Assembly: GCF_001748385.1 (NCBI RefSeq)
Contig: NZ_BCLI01000001.1
Coordinates: 1 to 64,000, forward strand
DNA from: Vulcanisaeta thermophila
GTDB lineage: Archaea; Thermoproteota; Thermoprotei; Thermoproteales; Thermocladiaceae
DNA: 64,000 bases
Direction of reading: 5' to 3'
Positions 15,600-26,332 of the stretch are shown piece by piece. A model generated the notes under the pieces. That model had not been told where the DNA came from. It did no database searches and worked only from the letters and a program-made list of their open reading frames with translations. How positions within the stretch are numbered: the stretch's first letter is position 1; each line of letters opens with the position of its first letter. The position numbers and the translations under genes are program-made.

Positions 15600-17037
15600 C
15601 CCTGGATAGGCAACCCTCGGCCATGGCCCTGGCATTAACCCTCAACGTCTCCATTAATTTATTAACCTCATAAACAATCTCCCTGGGCACCACACCCTCA
15701 TTGACAAACCCCATGAACTCCTCATAATCAAGAACCCTCACATCGTTAGATCCCCATGTTGATGCCAGGTCCACCGAGAGGTCTATGTACATTATGTTGT
15801 TGCCCGTGAACTCCACGGGCGTGTTAATGTTTATGTATAAGCCCTTGGGTTCACCGCGACTATTCAAGTAAACGTGGATTAGGTGGTTGCTCCCCAGTGA
15901 TGTGCATGTTAGGGCCATGTCACCCTCCTCCTTGGGTATGCCGAGGCCGTCGTAGTAACCACCACCCCTAAGTCTCCTCTGTAGTACTATCTCGTTGGGG
16001 TCCAGCTTGATTACGTCTGCTGTCCCGAGCTTTATCACTTTACCGCTCAGCTTCACATGGATAATACCAACCCTTGACCTCCTACTCATTAATTGCCTCA
16101 TGAACTCCTCGCTAAAGCCCTTCCTATCGCTGCAGTGAGACAGCAATGATTCCACTAGGTCCAGCAGTGCCGTCCTCCTCTTGAGCGCTTTGTACGTATG
16201 GTGGCCTATCAATGTGGGTATCACGTTATTCCTAATATTGTCCAGTGCAACCTTGGCACTACCCCCGAGGGCCAACTCCACAACGCACTCCCCATCCTGA
16301 AGGACCAGGGGTGCGGTACCGGTTTTACTTCTCTCAATCAATTCCCCCAGTAAGTCCACGGCCCTCCTCAACTCCCTCTCAGCCTCCTCCTCACTGAGGA
16401 ACTGGGCACTGCTCCTCCACTTAATCCCAAAGCCGTTGAGGAACCTTACGTACTTAAGTCCAATACTCAGGAGGCGCGCCCTGGCCTCTTGATCCCTAAT
16501 GTGCCTGCTGATGGTCACCCTGTCACCGGGCACTATAGAGACGTAGTCCGTATCCACCCTAACACCCTGGGCTAGTACCACCTCATCCCCAGGGAACAAC
16601 GCCGTCTTGGCAACGTACACGGGCACCACATCACCCACCGCATAACCGCCCTGGAGGTGCCTGAGCACGCCCACGGAATCACCCAGGTGGACCTTGTACG
16701 TGCCCTCACCAACCTCACTAATGATGCCAAGGTAAACCCTGTGCAGTGGGGTTTTGGATCTCCAGGTAAACACCTCGGGACCCACCGCCCTCATTAACCC
16801 ATTAACCAGCGCGTCCACGGCGTTGCACTTCCCAATCAGCACTAAGCCCCCTGGTATTGCCTCGGAGTCCTTTATTGTCACGTCAGGTGCGCTGTTATTA
16901 ATGGGTATCCCGAACCTACTCACTATTACGTCTGAGGGTTGAACCACGGTGTGTCCCAGGTCTAGGATTAATTTAGTAATGGCCGTGGCATACCTACCCC
17001 TAATTCTCACCTTGTACGTCCCTCCATCCATGCCCAA
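15577..17037 (-). CDS. FAU-1-type RNA-binding protein / probable ribonuclease
   Basis: 486 residues, close to the usual 470-480 of FAU-1. This archaeal family binds AU-rich RNA and has a ribonuclease E/G-like N-terminal part and a C-terminal DUF402 domain; a role in rRNA maturation has been described for it. Visible: N-terminal KVRIRGRYATAITKLILDLGHTVVQPS, an S1-like segment VYLGIISEVGEGTYKVHLG (about 105-125), and the C-terminal DUF402-like region LYININTPVEF...YIDLSVDLAS...YEEF. The start at 17037 sits about 25 nt from a TATA box centred near 17062, which is apparently shared with the divergent ParA-like gene. Confidence 0.85.
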   Translation of the reverse strand: MGMDGGTYKVRIRGRYATAITKLILDLGHTVVQPSDVIVSRFGIPINNSAPDVTIKDSEAIPGGLVLIGKCNAVDALVNGLMRAVGPEVFTWRSKTPLHRVYLGIISEVGEGTYKVHLGDSVGVLRHLQGGYAVGDVVPVYVAKTALFPGDEVVLAQGVRVDTDYVSIVPGDRVTISRHIRDQEARARLLSIGLKYVRFLNGFGIKWRSSAQFLSEEEAERELRRAVDLLGELIERSKTGTAPLVLQDGECVVELALGGSAKVALDNIRNNVIPTLIGHHTYKALKRRTALLDLVESLLSHCSDRKGFSEEFMRQLMSRRSRVGIIHVKLSGKVIKLGTADVIKLDPNEIVLQRRLRGGGYYDGLGIPKEEGDMALTCTSLGSNHLIHVYLNSRGEPKGLYININTPVEFTGNNIMYIDLSVDLASTWGSNDVRVLDYEEFMGFVNEGVVPREIVYEVNKLMETLRVNARAMAEGCLSRARELGGV

Positions 17038-17054
17038 TACCTAGGCGGTTAGCA

Positions 17055-17067
17055 CCTTATTAAAATT
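17055..17067. promoter_or_regulatory. Single TATA box shared by two divergent leaderless genes
   Basis: CCTTATTAAAATT is the only clear TATA-like element in the 47 nt between the FAU-1 gene (start 17037, minus) and the ParA-like gene (start 17085, plus). Its centre is about 25 nt from both starts, so TBP bound in either orientation could serve both leaderless genes. Confidence 0.5.
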
Positions 17068-17084
17068 CCTGCCTTATCAATAAT

Positions 17085-17807
17085 GTGATCATTAAATGCC
17101 TGGCCTCAGGTAGTAAGGGAGGCACTGGGAAGTCCACACTGGCAATAATCGCCTCGAGGATTGCCAGGGCCCTTGGCATTAGGATTGGCGTTCTCGACCT
17201 AGCCCTTGGCAACCCCAGCACCACAGTAGCATTACTCGGTCAGGCGCCGAGGCACAACCTAGCGACGTACCTAATGGGCATCTCCAGCGTCACTGATGTG
17301 GTGCTGGAGGTACCCACCTCTAGAGGGCCCATTTACCTGGTGCCCTCGGGTCGCGGTAGCAGTGAGTTAGTTGCCAATGTTCGGTATGCTCTGGATAGGT
17401 TCGAGGCTTTAATCTCCACCCTAGAGGGTAGGTTACACCTTGACCTCGTTATTATGGACTTTCCAGCCTTTAATCCCTACGTTGATGGGTTATCACCATC
17501 TCTCCTAAAGTACTGCGATGTAGTGCACCCAGTCCTCGTGCAGGACTATGGATCCCTGATCGCGGCTTATGAGCTGGTTAGGTTCTGTGGTGAGGGTCGT
17601 GTTAAAACTGGGGTTTCTGTGTTGAACATGGTTAGGGAGGTCATGGGTAATGGTTGGGTTAAGTCCGTGGGTAAACTCCTTGGGCGTGAACCCTTCGTGA
17701 TTCACTACGACCCGTGGATCACGAGGCTCATCCTCAATGGGGAGTTTAGGGATACGCAGGGCGTTAGGGAGTTGCTTGGCTTCGTATTAAGGTACCTGCT
17801 TCATTGA
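17085..17807 (+). CDS. ParA/MinD/CobQ-like P-loop ATPase
   Basis: 240 residues. The deviant Walker A motif KGGTGKST (11-18) marks the ParA/MinD family of dimerising ATPases. VLDLALGNPSTT follows as the switch-I-type region, and LDLVIMDFPAFNPYVDG corresponds to the Walker B-like strand. Such proteins position DNA or complexes, or load metal clusters. No ParB-like partner or plasmid genes are nearby. GTG start 23 nt from the centre of the shared TATA box. The metallophosphoesterase gene follows at 37 nt, so they may be co-transcribed. Confidence 0.8.
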   Translation: MIIKCLASGSKGGTGKSTLAIIASRIARALGIRIGVLDLALGNPSTTVALLGQAPRHNLATYLMGISSVTDVVLEVPTSRGPIYLVPSGRGSSELVANVRYALDRFEALISTLEGRLHLDLVIMDFPAFNPYVDGLSPSLLKYCDVVHPVLVQDYGSLIAAYELVRFCGEGRVKTGVSVLNMVREVMGNGWVKSVGKLLGREPFVIHYDPWITRLILNGEFRDTQGVRELLGFVLRYLLH

Positions 17808-17844
17808 GTAAAGTTCATAATAACCCACCGAGGCGCCTATCAAG

Positions 17845-19447
<1,603 letters not shown>

Positions 19448-19534
19448 CAAGCCATTTAATGAATACGTGCTCAACCCTTTACATGAAAATAATGCTGCTT
19501 TTTATTAATTAAAGGCCCTGCCTTTTAAGGCGAG

Positions 19535-22258
19535 TCACTGTTGTTTACGGTGGCTCCTTATTATTTGCCTCAGCACGTACTGGAGTATCCCTCCATTTAG
19601 GAAGTACTGAACCTCCATCTGAGTGTCAAGCCTAACCAGCAACTTAGTCCTTATCTCACGCCCATCGGGCTTGTGAATCACCAACTCCACGGTCTGCCTG
19701 GGCTTAAGCCCCTGGGATAACCCCACTATGTCGAAGGTCTCCTCACCCGTTATCCCCAGTTTCTCGGCATCCTCACCCTCCATGAACTGAAGCGGTAATA
19801 TCCCCATCTCCACAAGGTTACTCCTGTGAATTCTCTCGAAGCTCTTGGCAATGACTGCCTTGACGCCAAGGAGCTTGGGGCCCTTGGCAGCCCAATCCCT
19901 GCTTGAGCCGGCACCGTAGGTGGAACCGGCGAGTATAATTAGTGGTGTACCCTCCTCCTTATACCTCATGGCTGCATCGAAGACCGTCATTAACTGCCCA
20001 TCGGGCCAGTGCACGGTGTACCCACCCTCGAGCACCTTACCACCCATTCTATTCCTCACACCCTTATTCCAAAAGGCACCCCTAACCATGACCTCCCAAT
20101 TACCACGCCTCGCACCAAACGTATTGAATTCCTGAGGCTTAACGCCAAGGGACATCAGATACTTACCGGCGGGTGAGTCGGCGGGTATTGAGCCCGCCGG
20201 TGATATGTGGTCCGTGGTTATGGAATCACCAAGGATAAGCAACGCCCTGGCACCCCTAATGTCCCTGACCTCCACAAGCCTATCCGGGTCAAAATCATCG
20301 AAGAACGGTGGCCTCCTTATGTACGTATTCTTGGGATCCCACTGGTACAGGTCGCCACTGGGCGCCTTTAATTGATTCCACTCATCAGGGACCAAATCAC
20401 CAATCCTTGTGTACTTCTCAACAAACTCGTCCTTAGTCACGTACTTATTCACGTACTCCCTAACCTCCTCATCACTAGGCCATAAATCACTTAAGTAAAC
20501 CGGCTTACCGCTGGGTGTTGTGGTTATGGGTTCCCTGGTTATGTCCTTATTAACCGTGCCTGCCAATGCGTAAATAACCACCAGGGGCGGTGATGCCAAG
20601 TAATTAGCCCTAACGTCTGGGTGAACCCTATTCTCAAAGTTCCTATTACCACTGAGTACAGCCGCCGCTACTAAGTCGTTCTCCCTAATGGCCCTAGCCA
20701 CGGGCTCCGGCAACGGCCCCGAGTTGCCAATGCACGTGGTGCATCCAAAGCCCACTATGGCGAAGCCTATTTTCTCGAGGTACTGAAGCAAACCAGCCCT
20801 CCTTAGGTACTCCTCCACAACCCTGGACCCTGGGGCCAGGCTGGTCTTCACGTAGGGTGGTGGTGATATGCCCAGCTCCACAGCCCTCTTGGCCACGAGC
20901 CCAGCGGCCATGAGTAGGTATGGGTTGCTGGTGTTGGTGCATGAGGTTATTGCGGCTATTGCCACAAACCCATCCTCAAGCTCCACCTTCCTCCCATCAA
21001 TCTCAATGACAACCTTCTTCCTACCACTTATGTTCCTCTTCCTATTCCTATCCTCAATAATGGGCTCCAGGCTCTTGGGAACCTCACCCAACCTCCTCCT
21101 CTGCCAGGGTAGTGATGGCCCAGAGACGCTGGGCTCCACGTCTGATAGGTCAATATTAATCACCTGGCTATACTCCACATCACCCTCCCTCGGCGACCCA
21201 AAGACCCCCTGCTCCACGTAGTACCTCTCCACAAGCGATATCAACCACTCATCCCTACCCGTGAGCCTCAGATAAGCCAGTGTCTGCTCATCCACTGGGA
21301 ATAAGCCGGTGGTTGCCCCGTACTCAGGGGCCATGTTAGCTATGGTTGCCCTATCGGGCACGGGCAATGCCGCAACGCCCTCCCCGAAGAACTCCACGAA
21401 CTTATCAACCACGTTGTACTTCCTCAGGGTCTCGGTTATGTACAGGACAATGTCCGTGGCGGTGACCCCAGGCCTTGGCTTGCCATAGAGGTGAACACCA
21501 ACCACCTGAGGCGGTGGCAGCGCGATTGGTTGACCCAGCAGGGCCGCCTCAGCCTCAACACCACCCACACCCCAACCCACAACACCCAGCCCGTTTATCA
21601 TTGTTGTGTGGCTGTCCATGCCCACCACGGTATCGAAGTACGCCAGCTTCTCACCGGGCCCTAGGTCCTCGGTCATCACCACCCTGGCAATGTGCTCCAG
21701 GTGTACCTGGTGTATGATGCCCGTGCCAGGCGGGAATACCCTGAAATTCCTAAAGGCGTTTTGAGCCCACTTGAGGAACTCGTACCTCTCCCTATTCCTC
21801 TCCACTTCCAACTTAATGTTGAGACGCAGGGCGTTGGGTGTTCCCCAGTAATCCACCTGGACGCTGTGGTCTATCACCAGGTCCGTGGGTACCTGCGGAT
21901 TTATTACCCTGGGGTCAAGGCCGTACTTCGCCACCACCTCCCTCATAACCGCCAAATCCACGAGTGCCGGGACCCCCGTGTAGTCCTGCATCAATACCCT
22001 GGCCACCTTTATGGGGACCTCCCTAGTACCTGGGTTCTTGGGGCTCCACTTGAGTATGTTCTCAATGTCCTCCTCGGTTATTGACTGCCCATCGAAGTTC
22101 CTAAGCATGTTCTCAATGAAGACCTTTATTACGTATGGGAACCTCGACACATCAAAACCAGCCCTCTCAAGGGCCTTCAATGAGTAATAACGCACCTTAA
22201 CACCGCCAACTTCCATGGTGGATAGCGTATTCCACGGGTTGGGTAACGACCTACTCAC
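19535..22258 (-). CDS. acnA: Aconitate hydratase (AcnA/IRP type)
   Basis: 907 residues, full length for AcnA. It isomerises citrate and isocitrate with a [4Fe-4S] cluster in the TCA cycle. Cluster ligands are visible in AITSCTNTSNP and FGCTTCIGNSG. Substrate-binding pieces include VGMDSHTTMINGLGV, SGNRNFENRVHPD, STYGAGSSRDWAAKGP (the swivelling C-terminal domain) and FERIHRSNLVEMGILPL. Leaderless GTG start: TATA box TTTTTAAATAG (plus-strand 22279-22293) about 26 nt upstream. The gene stands alone, with unknown secreted-protein genes downstream of the intergenic region. Confidence 0.95.
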   Translation of the reverse strand: MSRSLPNPWNTLSTMEVGGVKVRYYSLKALERAGFDVSRFPYVIKVFIENMLRNFDGQSITEEDIENILKWSPKNPGTREVPIKVARVLMQDYTGVPALVDLAVMREVVAKYGLDPRVINPQVPTDLVIDHSVQVDYWGTPNALRLNIKLEVERNRERYEFLKWAQNAFRNFRVFPPGTGIIHQVHLEHIARVVMTEDLGPGEKLAYFDTVVGMDSHTTMINGLGVVGWGVGGVEAEAALLGQPIALPPPQVVGVHLYGKPRPGVTATDIVLYITETLRKYNVVDKFVEFFGEGVAALPVPDRATIANMAPEYGATTGLFPVDEQTLAYLRLTGRDEWLISLVERYYVEQGVFGSPREGDVEYSQVINIDLSDVEPSVSGPSLPWQRRRLGEVPKSLEPIIEDRNRKRNISGRKKVVIEIDGRKVELEDGFVAIAAITSCTNTSNPYLLMAAGLVAKRAVELGISPPPYVKTSLAPGSRVVEEYLRRAGLLQYLEKIGFAIVGFGCTTCIGNSGPLPEPVARAIRENDLVAAAVLSGNRNFENRVHPDVRANYLASPPLVVIYALAGTVNKDITREPITTTPSGKPVYLSDLWPSDEEVREYVNKYVTKDEFVEKYTRIGDLVPDEWNQLKAPSGDLYQWDPKNTYIRRPPFFDDFDPDRLVEVRDIRGARALLILGDSITTDHISPAGSIPADSPAGKYLMSLGVKPQEFNTFGARRGNWEVMVRGAFWNKGVRNRMGGKVLEGGYTVHWPDGQLMTVFDAAMRYKEEGTPLIILAGSTYGAGSSRDWAAKGPKLLGVKAVIAKSFERIHRSNLVEMGILPLQFMEGEDAEKLGITGEETFDIVGLSQGLKPRQTVELVIHKPDGREIRTKLLVRLDTQMEVQYFLNGGILQYVLRQIIRSHRKQQ

Positions 22259-22421
22259 AAAAACCCAATGGGAACTCCCTATTTAAAAATTTGCGTTAAT
22301 TACTCAAAAATAATCATACGAGGCCGTGGACACACGCCCATTGACCCAAGGAACCCCGTGAGTAATAATGACCCAATGATTTGATTAATTTAACCTAAGG
22401 ATAGGATGAGTAATGGGTTCC

Positions 22422-23843
22422 TCACTTGGCCAATTGCACATAGCCTGAGGCATTAACATTGTAATAAGTTAGATCCCACGTCAATGGCGCACTTAACTCG
22501 AAGGGTATCATGTAGTTGGCCGGTAGCGTTGCCGTGGTCCCGTTTAGGTAAGTAACCTCTATGTCGAACATCGTGCCATTGAACACGTAATCATATATGG
22601 GGTACTTAGTGTAGGCGTACTGGAACTCCAATTGCGTGTAGGTTGCGTAGAATGGGGTTCCGCTGTATGGTATTTCGTGAATCCACACCTGGCTTGTGTT
22701 GTAGTCCACAATCTCGAAGACAATCTCCTTAGCGCTCATGTTATAGTAAATCATGAACTTAAGCAGTGTGTTATTGGGTGTGGGTACCCCGGGTAGGACT
22801 GCTGGGTTCATGGTGGTCTCATTGAAGTAGTAATGGGCTATACAGTTCTTACCTGGTACGTACCAGGGCGCTATGGTACCGTTGGGGTCAAGGTCAATCC
22901 CTATTTGGAAGAAGCCCACGCATGAGGATCTGGTGGCTCCGTAGTAATTCATGGCATTTATTTGGAAGCTTAGGATACCAACCTGCGGTGTTTTCCGATA
23001 CCTGAGGAGGACCAGGGCCGTTAGGTTGTAGAATGGTGGGAGTAATTGAACAAGTAAGCCGGAGCCCTGTCCATAACCCTCCATGTTATTGTACTTGACC
23101 AGGTAAATGGGTATTTGGAGGGTGGTTAGTACTATGTTTGTGTAGTAAACGGTGCCATTAACGTTTATTATGGCTGCCGTGTAGTAATTACCCGCATTGG
23201 GCACGGAGACCTCGAATGGGGGTTCATCAGTCTCATCCACAAAGACTTGCATCACCCACCCAGCAGTCTTATTGTATGGTGTGCTTGCATTGTAAACATT
23301 CACCATGATCAAAACCCAACCAGGTGGGTATAGCGCATTGGTTAGGTTGGCTAGGGGTATCACGGGCTTTAGGTCCGTTAGGTTTGGCCCAGCCCATACA
23401 TACCCATTGGCGACGCCAACAATGGCCACTGGTTGGTAATTGCTATTAACGAGGCCGAAGAACCCGGAACCCTGTTGTGCATTTATGGCCACCTGGAATG
23501 ATAAGAACTGGTCACCCCTAACCACTAGGTTTGGGTTGACTATCAATTCTTGGTAACCACTAACACTTAGCGATGGCTCACCCCAGTAATTTGGGTAGGT
23601 GACTATCTGGGGCTGTGTGGGTGAACTTACCACGGGGATTAATCCATAGTAACTCAACGGCTCATTTACGAACTCAAAATTAGCAACATAGGCAAAGGCA
23701 CCCACTAACGAGGCGGCGGGTGCCTTCCTAGGTAGTAAATCATGAACCCTCACCTGAGCGTTCCCATGAAACATGGGTGTTACCACGGCCATAACCACCA
23801 TCAGAATTAGTGGCAACATACCTATTATGTAACGCCGGGTCAC
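22422..23843 (-). CDS. Secreted or cell-surface protein of unknown function
   Basis: 473 residues with a signal-peptide-like N-terminus (basic MTRR, then a hydrophobic stretch to about residue 25 ending near GNAQ). The mature part is beta-rich with many Tyr, Asn, Pro and Gly and numerous N-x-S/T sequons, as in glycosylated extracellular crenarchaeal proteins. No catalytic motif recognised and no C-terminal anchor seen. An in-frame ATG 57 nt upstream exists, but a TATA box (plus-strand 23862-23875) falls inside that extension and 26 nt from GTG 23843, so the inner start is chosen. Concanavalin-like lectin or glucanase folds are possible for such beta-rich proteins but not shown. Confidence 0.65.
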   Translation of the reverse strand: MTRRYIIGMLPLILMVVMAVVTPMFHGNAQVRVHDLLPRKAPAASLVGAFAYVANFEFVNEPLSYYGLIPVVSSPTQPQIVTYPNYWGEPSLSVSGYQELIVNPNLVVRGDQFLSFQVAINAQQGSGFFGLVNSNYQPVAIVGVANGYVWAGPNLTDLKPVIPLANLTNALYPPGWVLIMVNVYNASTPYNKTAGWVMQVFVDETDEPPFEVSVPNAGNYYTAAIINVNGTVYYTNIVLTTLQIPIYLVKYNNMEGYGQGSGLLVQLLPPFYNLTALVLLRYRKTPQVGILSFQINAMNYYGATRSSCVGFFQIGIDLDPNGTIAPWYVPGKNCIAHYYFNETTMNPAVLPGVPTPNNTLLKFMIYYNMSAKEIVFEIVDYNTSQVWIHEIPYSGTPFYATYTQLEFQYAYTKYPIYDYVFNGTMFDIEVTYLNGTTATLPANYMIPFELSAPLTWDLTYYNVNASGYVQLAK

Positions 23844-23944
23844 AATACCCAGTATTAACCACCCTTTATAAAAATTACCTAGTTCATGGATTATCACCAT
23901 CTTAGTTCTTGATACATGACTAATGAGCCTTATTTTTATTTCTG

Positions 23945-24598
23945 TTATTGCTCGCCAAGTAGTATGCGTTCCTCAGCCATAACCTCCTCCTCGGAATCCG
24001 CCCTCAACCTCCTTAATTGCACCCCCTCTGGTGTGAAGAGCAGGAGCCTTAGTGATGCACCATCCTCACCGAACCTGGTTAGGTACCTTATTAAGACCTT
24101 ATTAGCGATAACAATGCCTATGTACTGGGTCTTACCATTTATTGATATACTCTGGTGATAATGCCAAACCTCCTTCCTGGTCAGTATATTGAATTGCTTA
24201 ACTATTGAGTCCCTATAATCATCCAGGACCAGGTTGTATATTGTTAAAACCCTCCAAATCCTCTTGATGGGGTTTATCTCACCGTAAATAACCACCACGG
24301 GCCTCTCGGTCTTCCTATCCTTAATCCTAGCCTGGTATATGGACGTGACCACGGGCTTTGAATCAAGCATTAATAAGTCCTTAAGCGGTTGCCTATACCT
24401 AATGACGGCTGCCATGAATGGCATGAGGAGCCTAAACCTAAACTCAGTCCCATTAGGTATCCTAATGCTATCAAAATTACAGTTATGACAGTGAATCCTG
24501 ACAATGGCTGGTGTGGGGTCAACAATCCTCTTAATATAATCTGGGGATTCCTGGATTAAGTCCTTGCTTTCCTCACCGGGTTTATTATCTAAGGACAT
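23945..24598 (-). CDS. Hypothetical cytosolic protein
   Basis: 217 residues, not recognised. No signal or membrane segment. The N-terminal 30 residues are polar. HCHNCNF (about 36-42) might bind a metal, but only this one cluster of Cys/His is present. The rest alternates strands and basic segments (RYRQPLKDLLM, KDRKTERPVVVIYGE, FTPEGVQLRRLRADSEEE). A TATA-like ATTTAATAAG (plus-strand 24625-24634) about 26 nt upstream supports the ATG at 24598 as a leaderless start, so it is probably expressed. Confidence 0.6.
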   Translation of the reverse strand: MSLDNKPGEESKDLIQESPDYIKRIVDPTPAIVRIHCHNCNFDSIRIPNGTEFRFRLLMPFMAAVIRYRQPLKDLLMLDSKPVVTSIYQARIKDRKTERPVVVIYGEINPIKRIWRVLTIYNLVLDDYRDSIVKQFNILTRKEVWHYHQSISINGKTQYIGIVIANKVLIRYLTRFGEDGASLRLLLFTPEGVQLRRLRADSEEEVMAEERILLGEQ

Positions 24599-24800
24599 TA
24601 TAATTTCCAGTTTTATGAATCTTATTAAATTTATGTTTCATAGTTATGACGGTCTCAATGGAAGAAATATTCATGTGTAGTTTATAATTATTGTTTGCAT
24701 AATACCCTTGGTCATAGTTAAAGTGGGCAATAAAGTGCAATCTCAGCACTTAAATAAAGGGTTATAAATTAGTTACTATAAGTATGACCTGGGGTTAGTA

Positions 24801-24971
24801 ATGATAACCCGCGTTGGGGTTTACGTAACCTCTGAATACTTATTACTATGGCCCAGGGTGATTGTTAGGGTTAGGGATCACGTGTTCACCGTGGTTAATT
24901 ACGTAACCCCAAGACTACCCATCACCCTGAGTAGGCCCAGGCATTCGATGCTAAGTACCATGGCTGGTTAA
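24801..24971 (+). CDS. Possible small protein (56 residues)
   Basis: Short frame starting ATG at 24801 with a TATA-like GTTATAAATT about 30 nt upstream. The peptide has alternating hydrophobic residues (YLLLWPRVIVRVRDHVFTVVNYVTP) that suggest a small beta protein. It overlaps the end of the convergent NAD-kinase-like gene by 21 nt. No family recognised. It may be noise. Confidence 0.35.
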   Translation: MITRVGVYVTSEYLLLWPRVIVRVRDHVFTVVNYVTPRLPITLSRPRHSMLSTMAG

Positions 24972-25949
24972 TTTACCCGAGAGTGAGTAAACAATAACGG
25001 GCTTGTTACCCCTCAAAATGGTCTGCTTCGTCACCAAGCCCTTACGCATGAGAAGGTTCAGTGCGTACCTAATGGTCCTGCCCGGGAGCATGGTCTTCTC
25101 GGAAATCTCCCTCTGGGTTAACTGTCCCTCGTACTCAAGCACCTTCATTATAAACTTGGCACTGGGTGGTAGGTCCATGTTAGCGATTAGGTTAATCTTC
25201 CTCTCATACCTACCAATGGTGCTTGATGCGCCGTTGAACCTAACGAGCCTCAGGGCATTACCCCTCATTATCCTCACCTCATCACCAGCATAGGCCCTAA
25301 CACTACCATCAATAATAACCTCAACCCTGGACCTGGAGACCAAGTCCTTAATAACCACTGTACACTCATCGGGAATCACTATGGGCACCCTGGCCAGGTT
25401 GGTGCTATTCACAGGAACCACCTCGAAAACCCTGGCCTTGGCATGTATCAGGGGACCCCCTGCGGACATGGCGTATGCCGTGGAGCCCGTGGGTGTGGAC
25501 ACTATGATGCCATCAGCCACATCATGCCATATGTACTCATCATCAATGTAGAGGTTATACTCAAGGGTTGTGGCGCTCTTTGAGGGGAATATGGCCACCT
25601 CATTTATTGCGTGTGGTAATGACTTACCCTTAATCACGGCCATTAGCCTGGTTATCTCCTCAACCTCATAATCACCGCCCTTAATGGCATCAATGGCGCC
25701 CCTGAGGTTTGGTAGGTCCACTGAATTCAGGAACCCAGTGCCAAGTCCTATTGTGAGTATGGGCTTATCCACATCATTGAGCTTATGCAGGCTCGTTATT
25801 ATGAACTTATCAGTGCCCGCAATGCCGATTACATCGTAATCCTGCACCTTGACCCCACCAACATCAGTCACAACATCAGCAACTCCAGAACCTAGCTCCC
25901 TCTTTAGCGAATCCGCAATGCTCGGCATTGAGATGATGAGTAACCTCAT
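24951..25949 (-). CDS. NAD-kinase-fold protein fused to a C-terminal helix-turn-helix
   Basis: 332 residues. Residues about 1-260 follow the NAD kinase fold: a core strand ending at AGTD (44-47), LTIGLGTGFL (about 65-74), AINEVAIF with the Asn-Glu pair (116-117), STPTGSTAYAMSAGGP (151-166) and a beta-sandwich half with IDGS. The family's GGDGT loop, which holds the catalytic aspartate, reads AGTDK here, so the Asp is displaced by one position. Residues about 265-330 form a winged HTH (ISEKTMLPGRTIRYALNLLMRKG). It may be a divergent NAD kinase with autoregulation, or a nucleotide-sensing transcription factor that has lost activity. TATA box 26 nt upstream supports the start. Confidence 0.75.
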   Translation of the reverse strand: MRLLIISMPSIADSLKRELGSGVADVVTDVGGVKVQDYDVIGIAGTDKFIITSLHKLNDVDKPILTIGLGTGFLNSVDLPNLRGAIDAIKGGDYEVEEITRLMAVIKGKSLPHAINEVAIFPSKSATTLEYNLYIDDEYIWHDVADGIIVSTPTGSTAYAMSAGGPLIHAKARVFEVVPVNSTNLARVPIVIPDECTVVIKDLVSRSRVEVIIDGSVRAYAGDEVRIMRGNALRLVRFNGASSTIGRYERKINLIANMDLPPSAKFIMKVLEYEGQLTQREISEKTMLPGRTIRYALNLLMRKGLVTKQTILRGNKPVIVYSLSGKLTSHGT

Positions 25950-26062
25950 TTATGTAATGAACCATGGGTATCTTATTAAATTTTTGCTAGGGGTACAACG
26001 TAAAGTGGTAATTAATGATCAGAGTTAGGCATTTAATACGTGGATAATACGTAATAAGTGCC

Positions 26063-26332
26063 ATGTTCCCAGCATACATAGTGGGGGTAATGGGCCTAGT
26101 CTTCATAGTCGTTGGGTGGGCAATGAGTATTGGGGACGTGCCACCCCTCAAATTAACACTGCCATACCTAGTGGGTAGTGCGCTCCTCACGGTATACTCA
26201 GTGCTGGATTGGAACATAATCTTCATAATACTCAATGGCCTGGCCACGGCCTTATCCGGCGTTAACATGGTACGTGGAATCACCAAATCGAGGACTAGGG
26301 ATAGTGAGCCTAAGAGGCCATGCTCAACCTGA
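26063..26332 (+). CDS. Small membrane protein, three helices
   Basis: 89 residues with hydrophobic segments at about 5-23, 31-47 and 51-68, and a basic C-terminal tail. No family assigned. The start is well supported: ATG 26063 lies about 26 nt after the TATA box GCATTTAATACG (26030-26040), giving a leaderless mRNA. The antisense frame across this region has no such promoter and looks like a shadow. The 3' end overlaps the convergent gene at 26310 by 23 nt. Confidence 0.6.
   Translation: MFPAYIVGVMGLVFIVVGWAMSIGDVPPLKLTLPYLVGSALLTVYSVLDWNIIFIILNGLATALSGVNMVRGITKSRTRDSEPKRPCST

Noticed and set aside
25987-26286. Antisense frame of 99 codons opposite the small membrane protein
   Set aside because: No promoter at the right distance and basic, shadow-like composition. 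The plus-strand frame has a well-placed TATA box and clear membrane helices.
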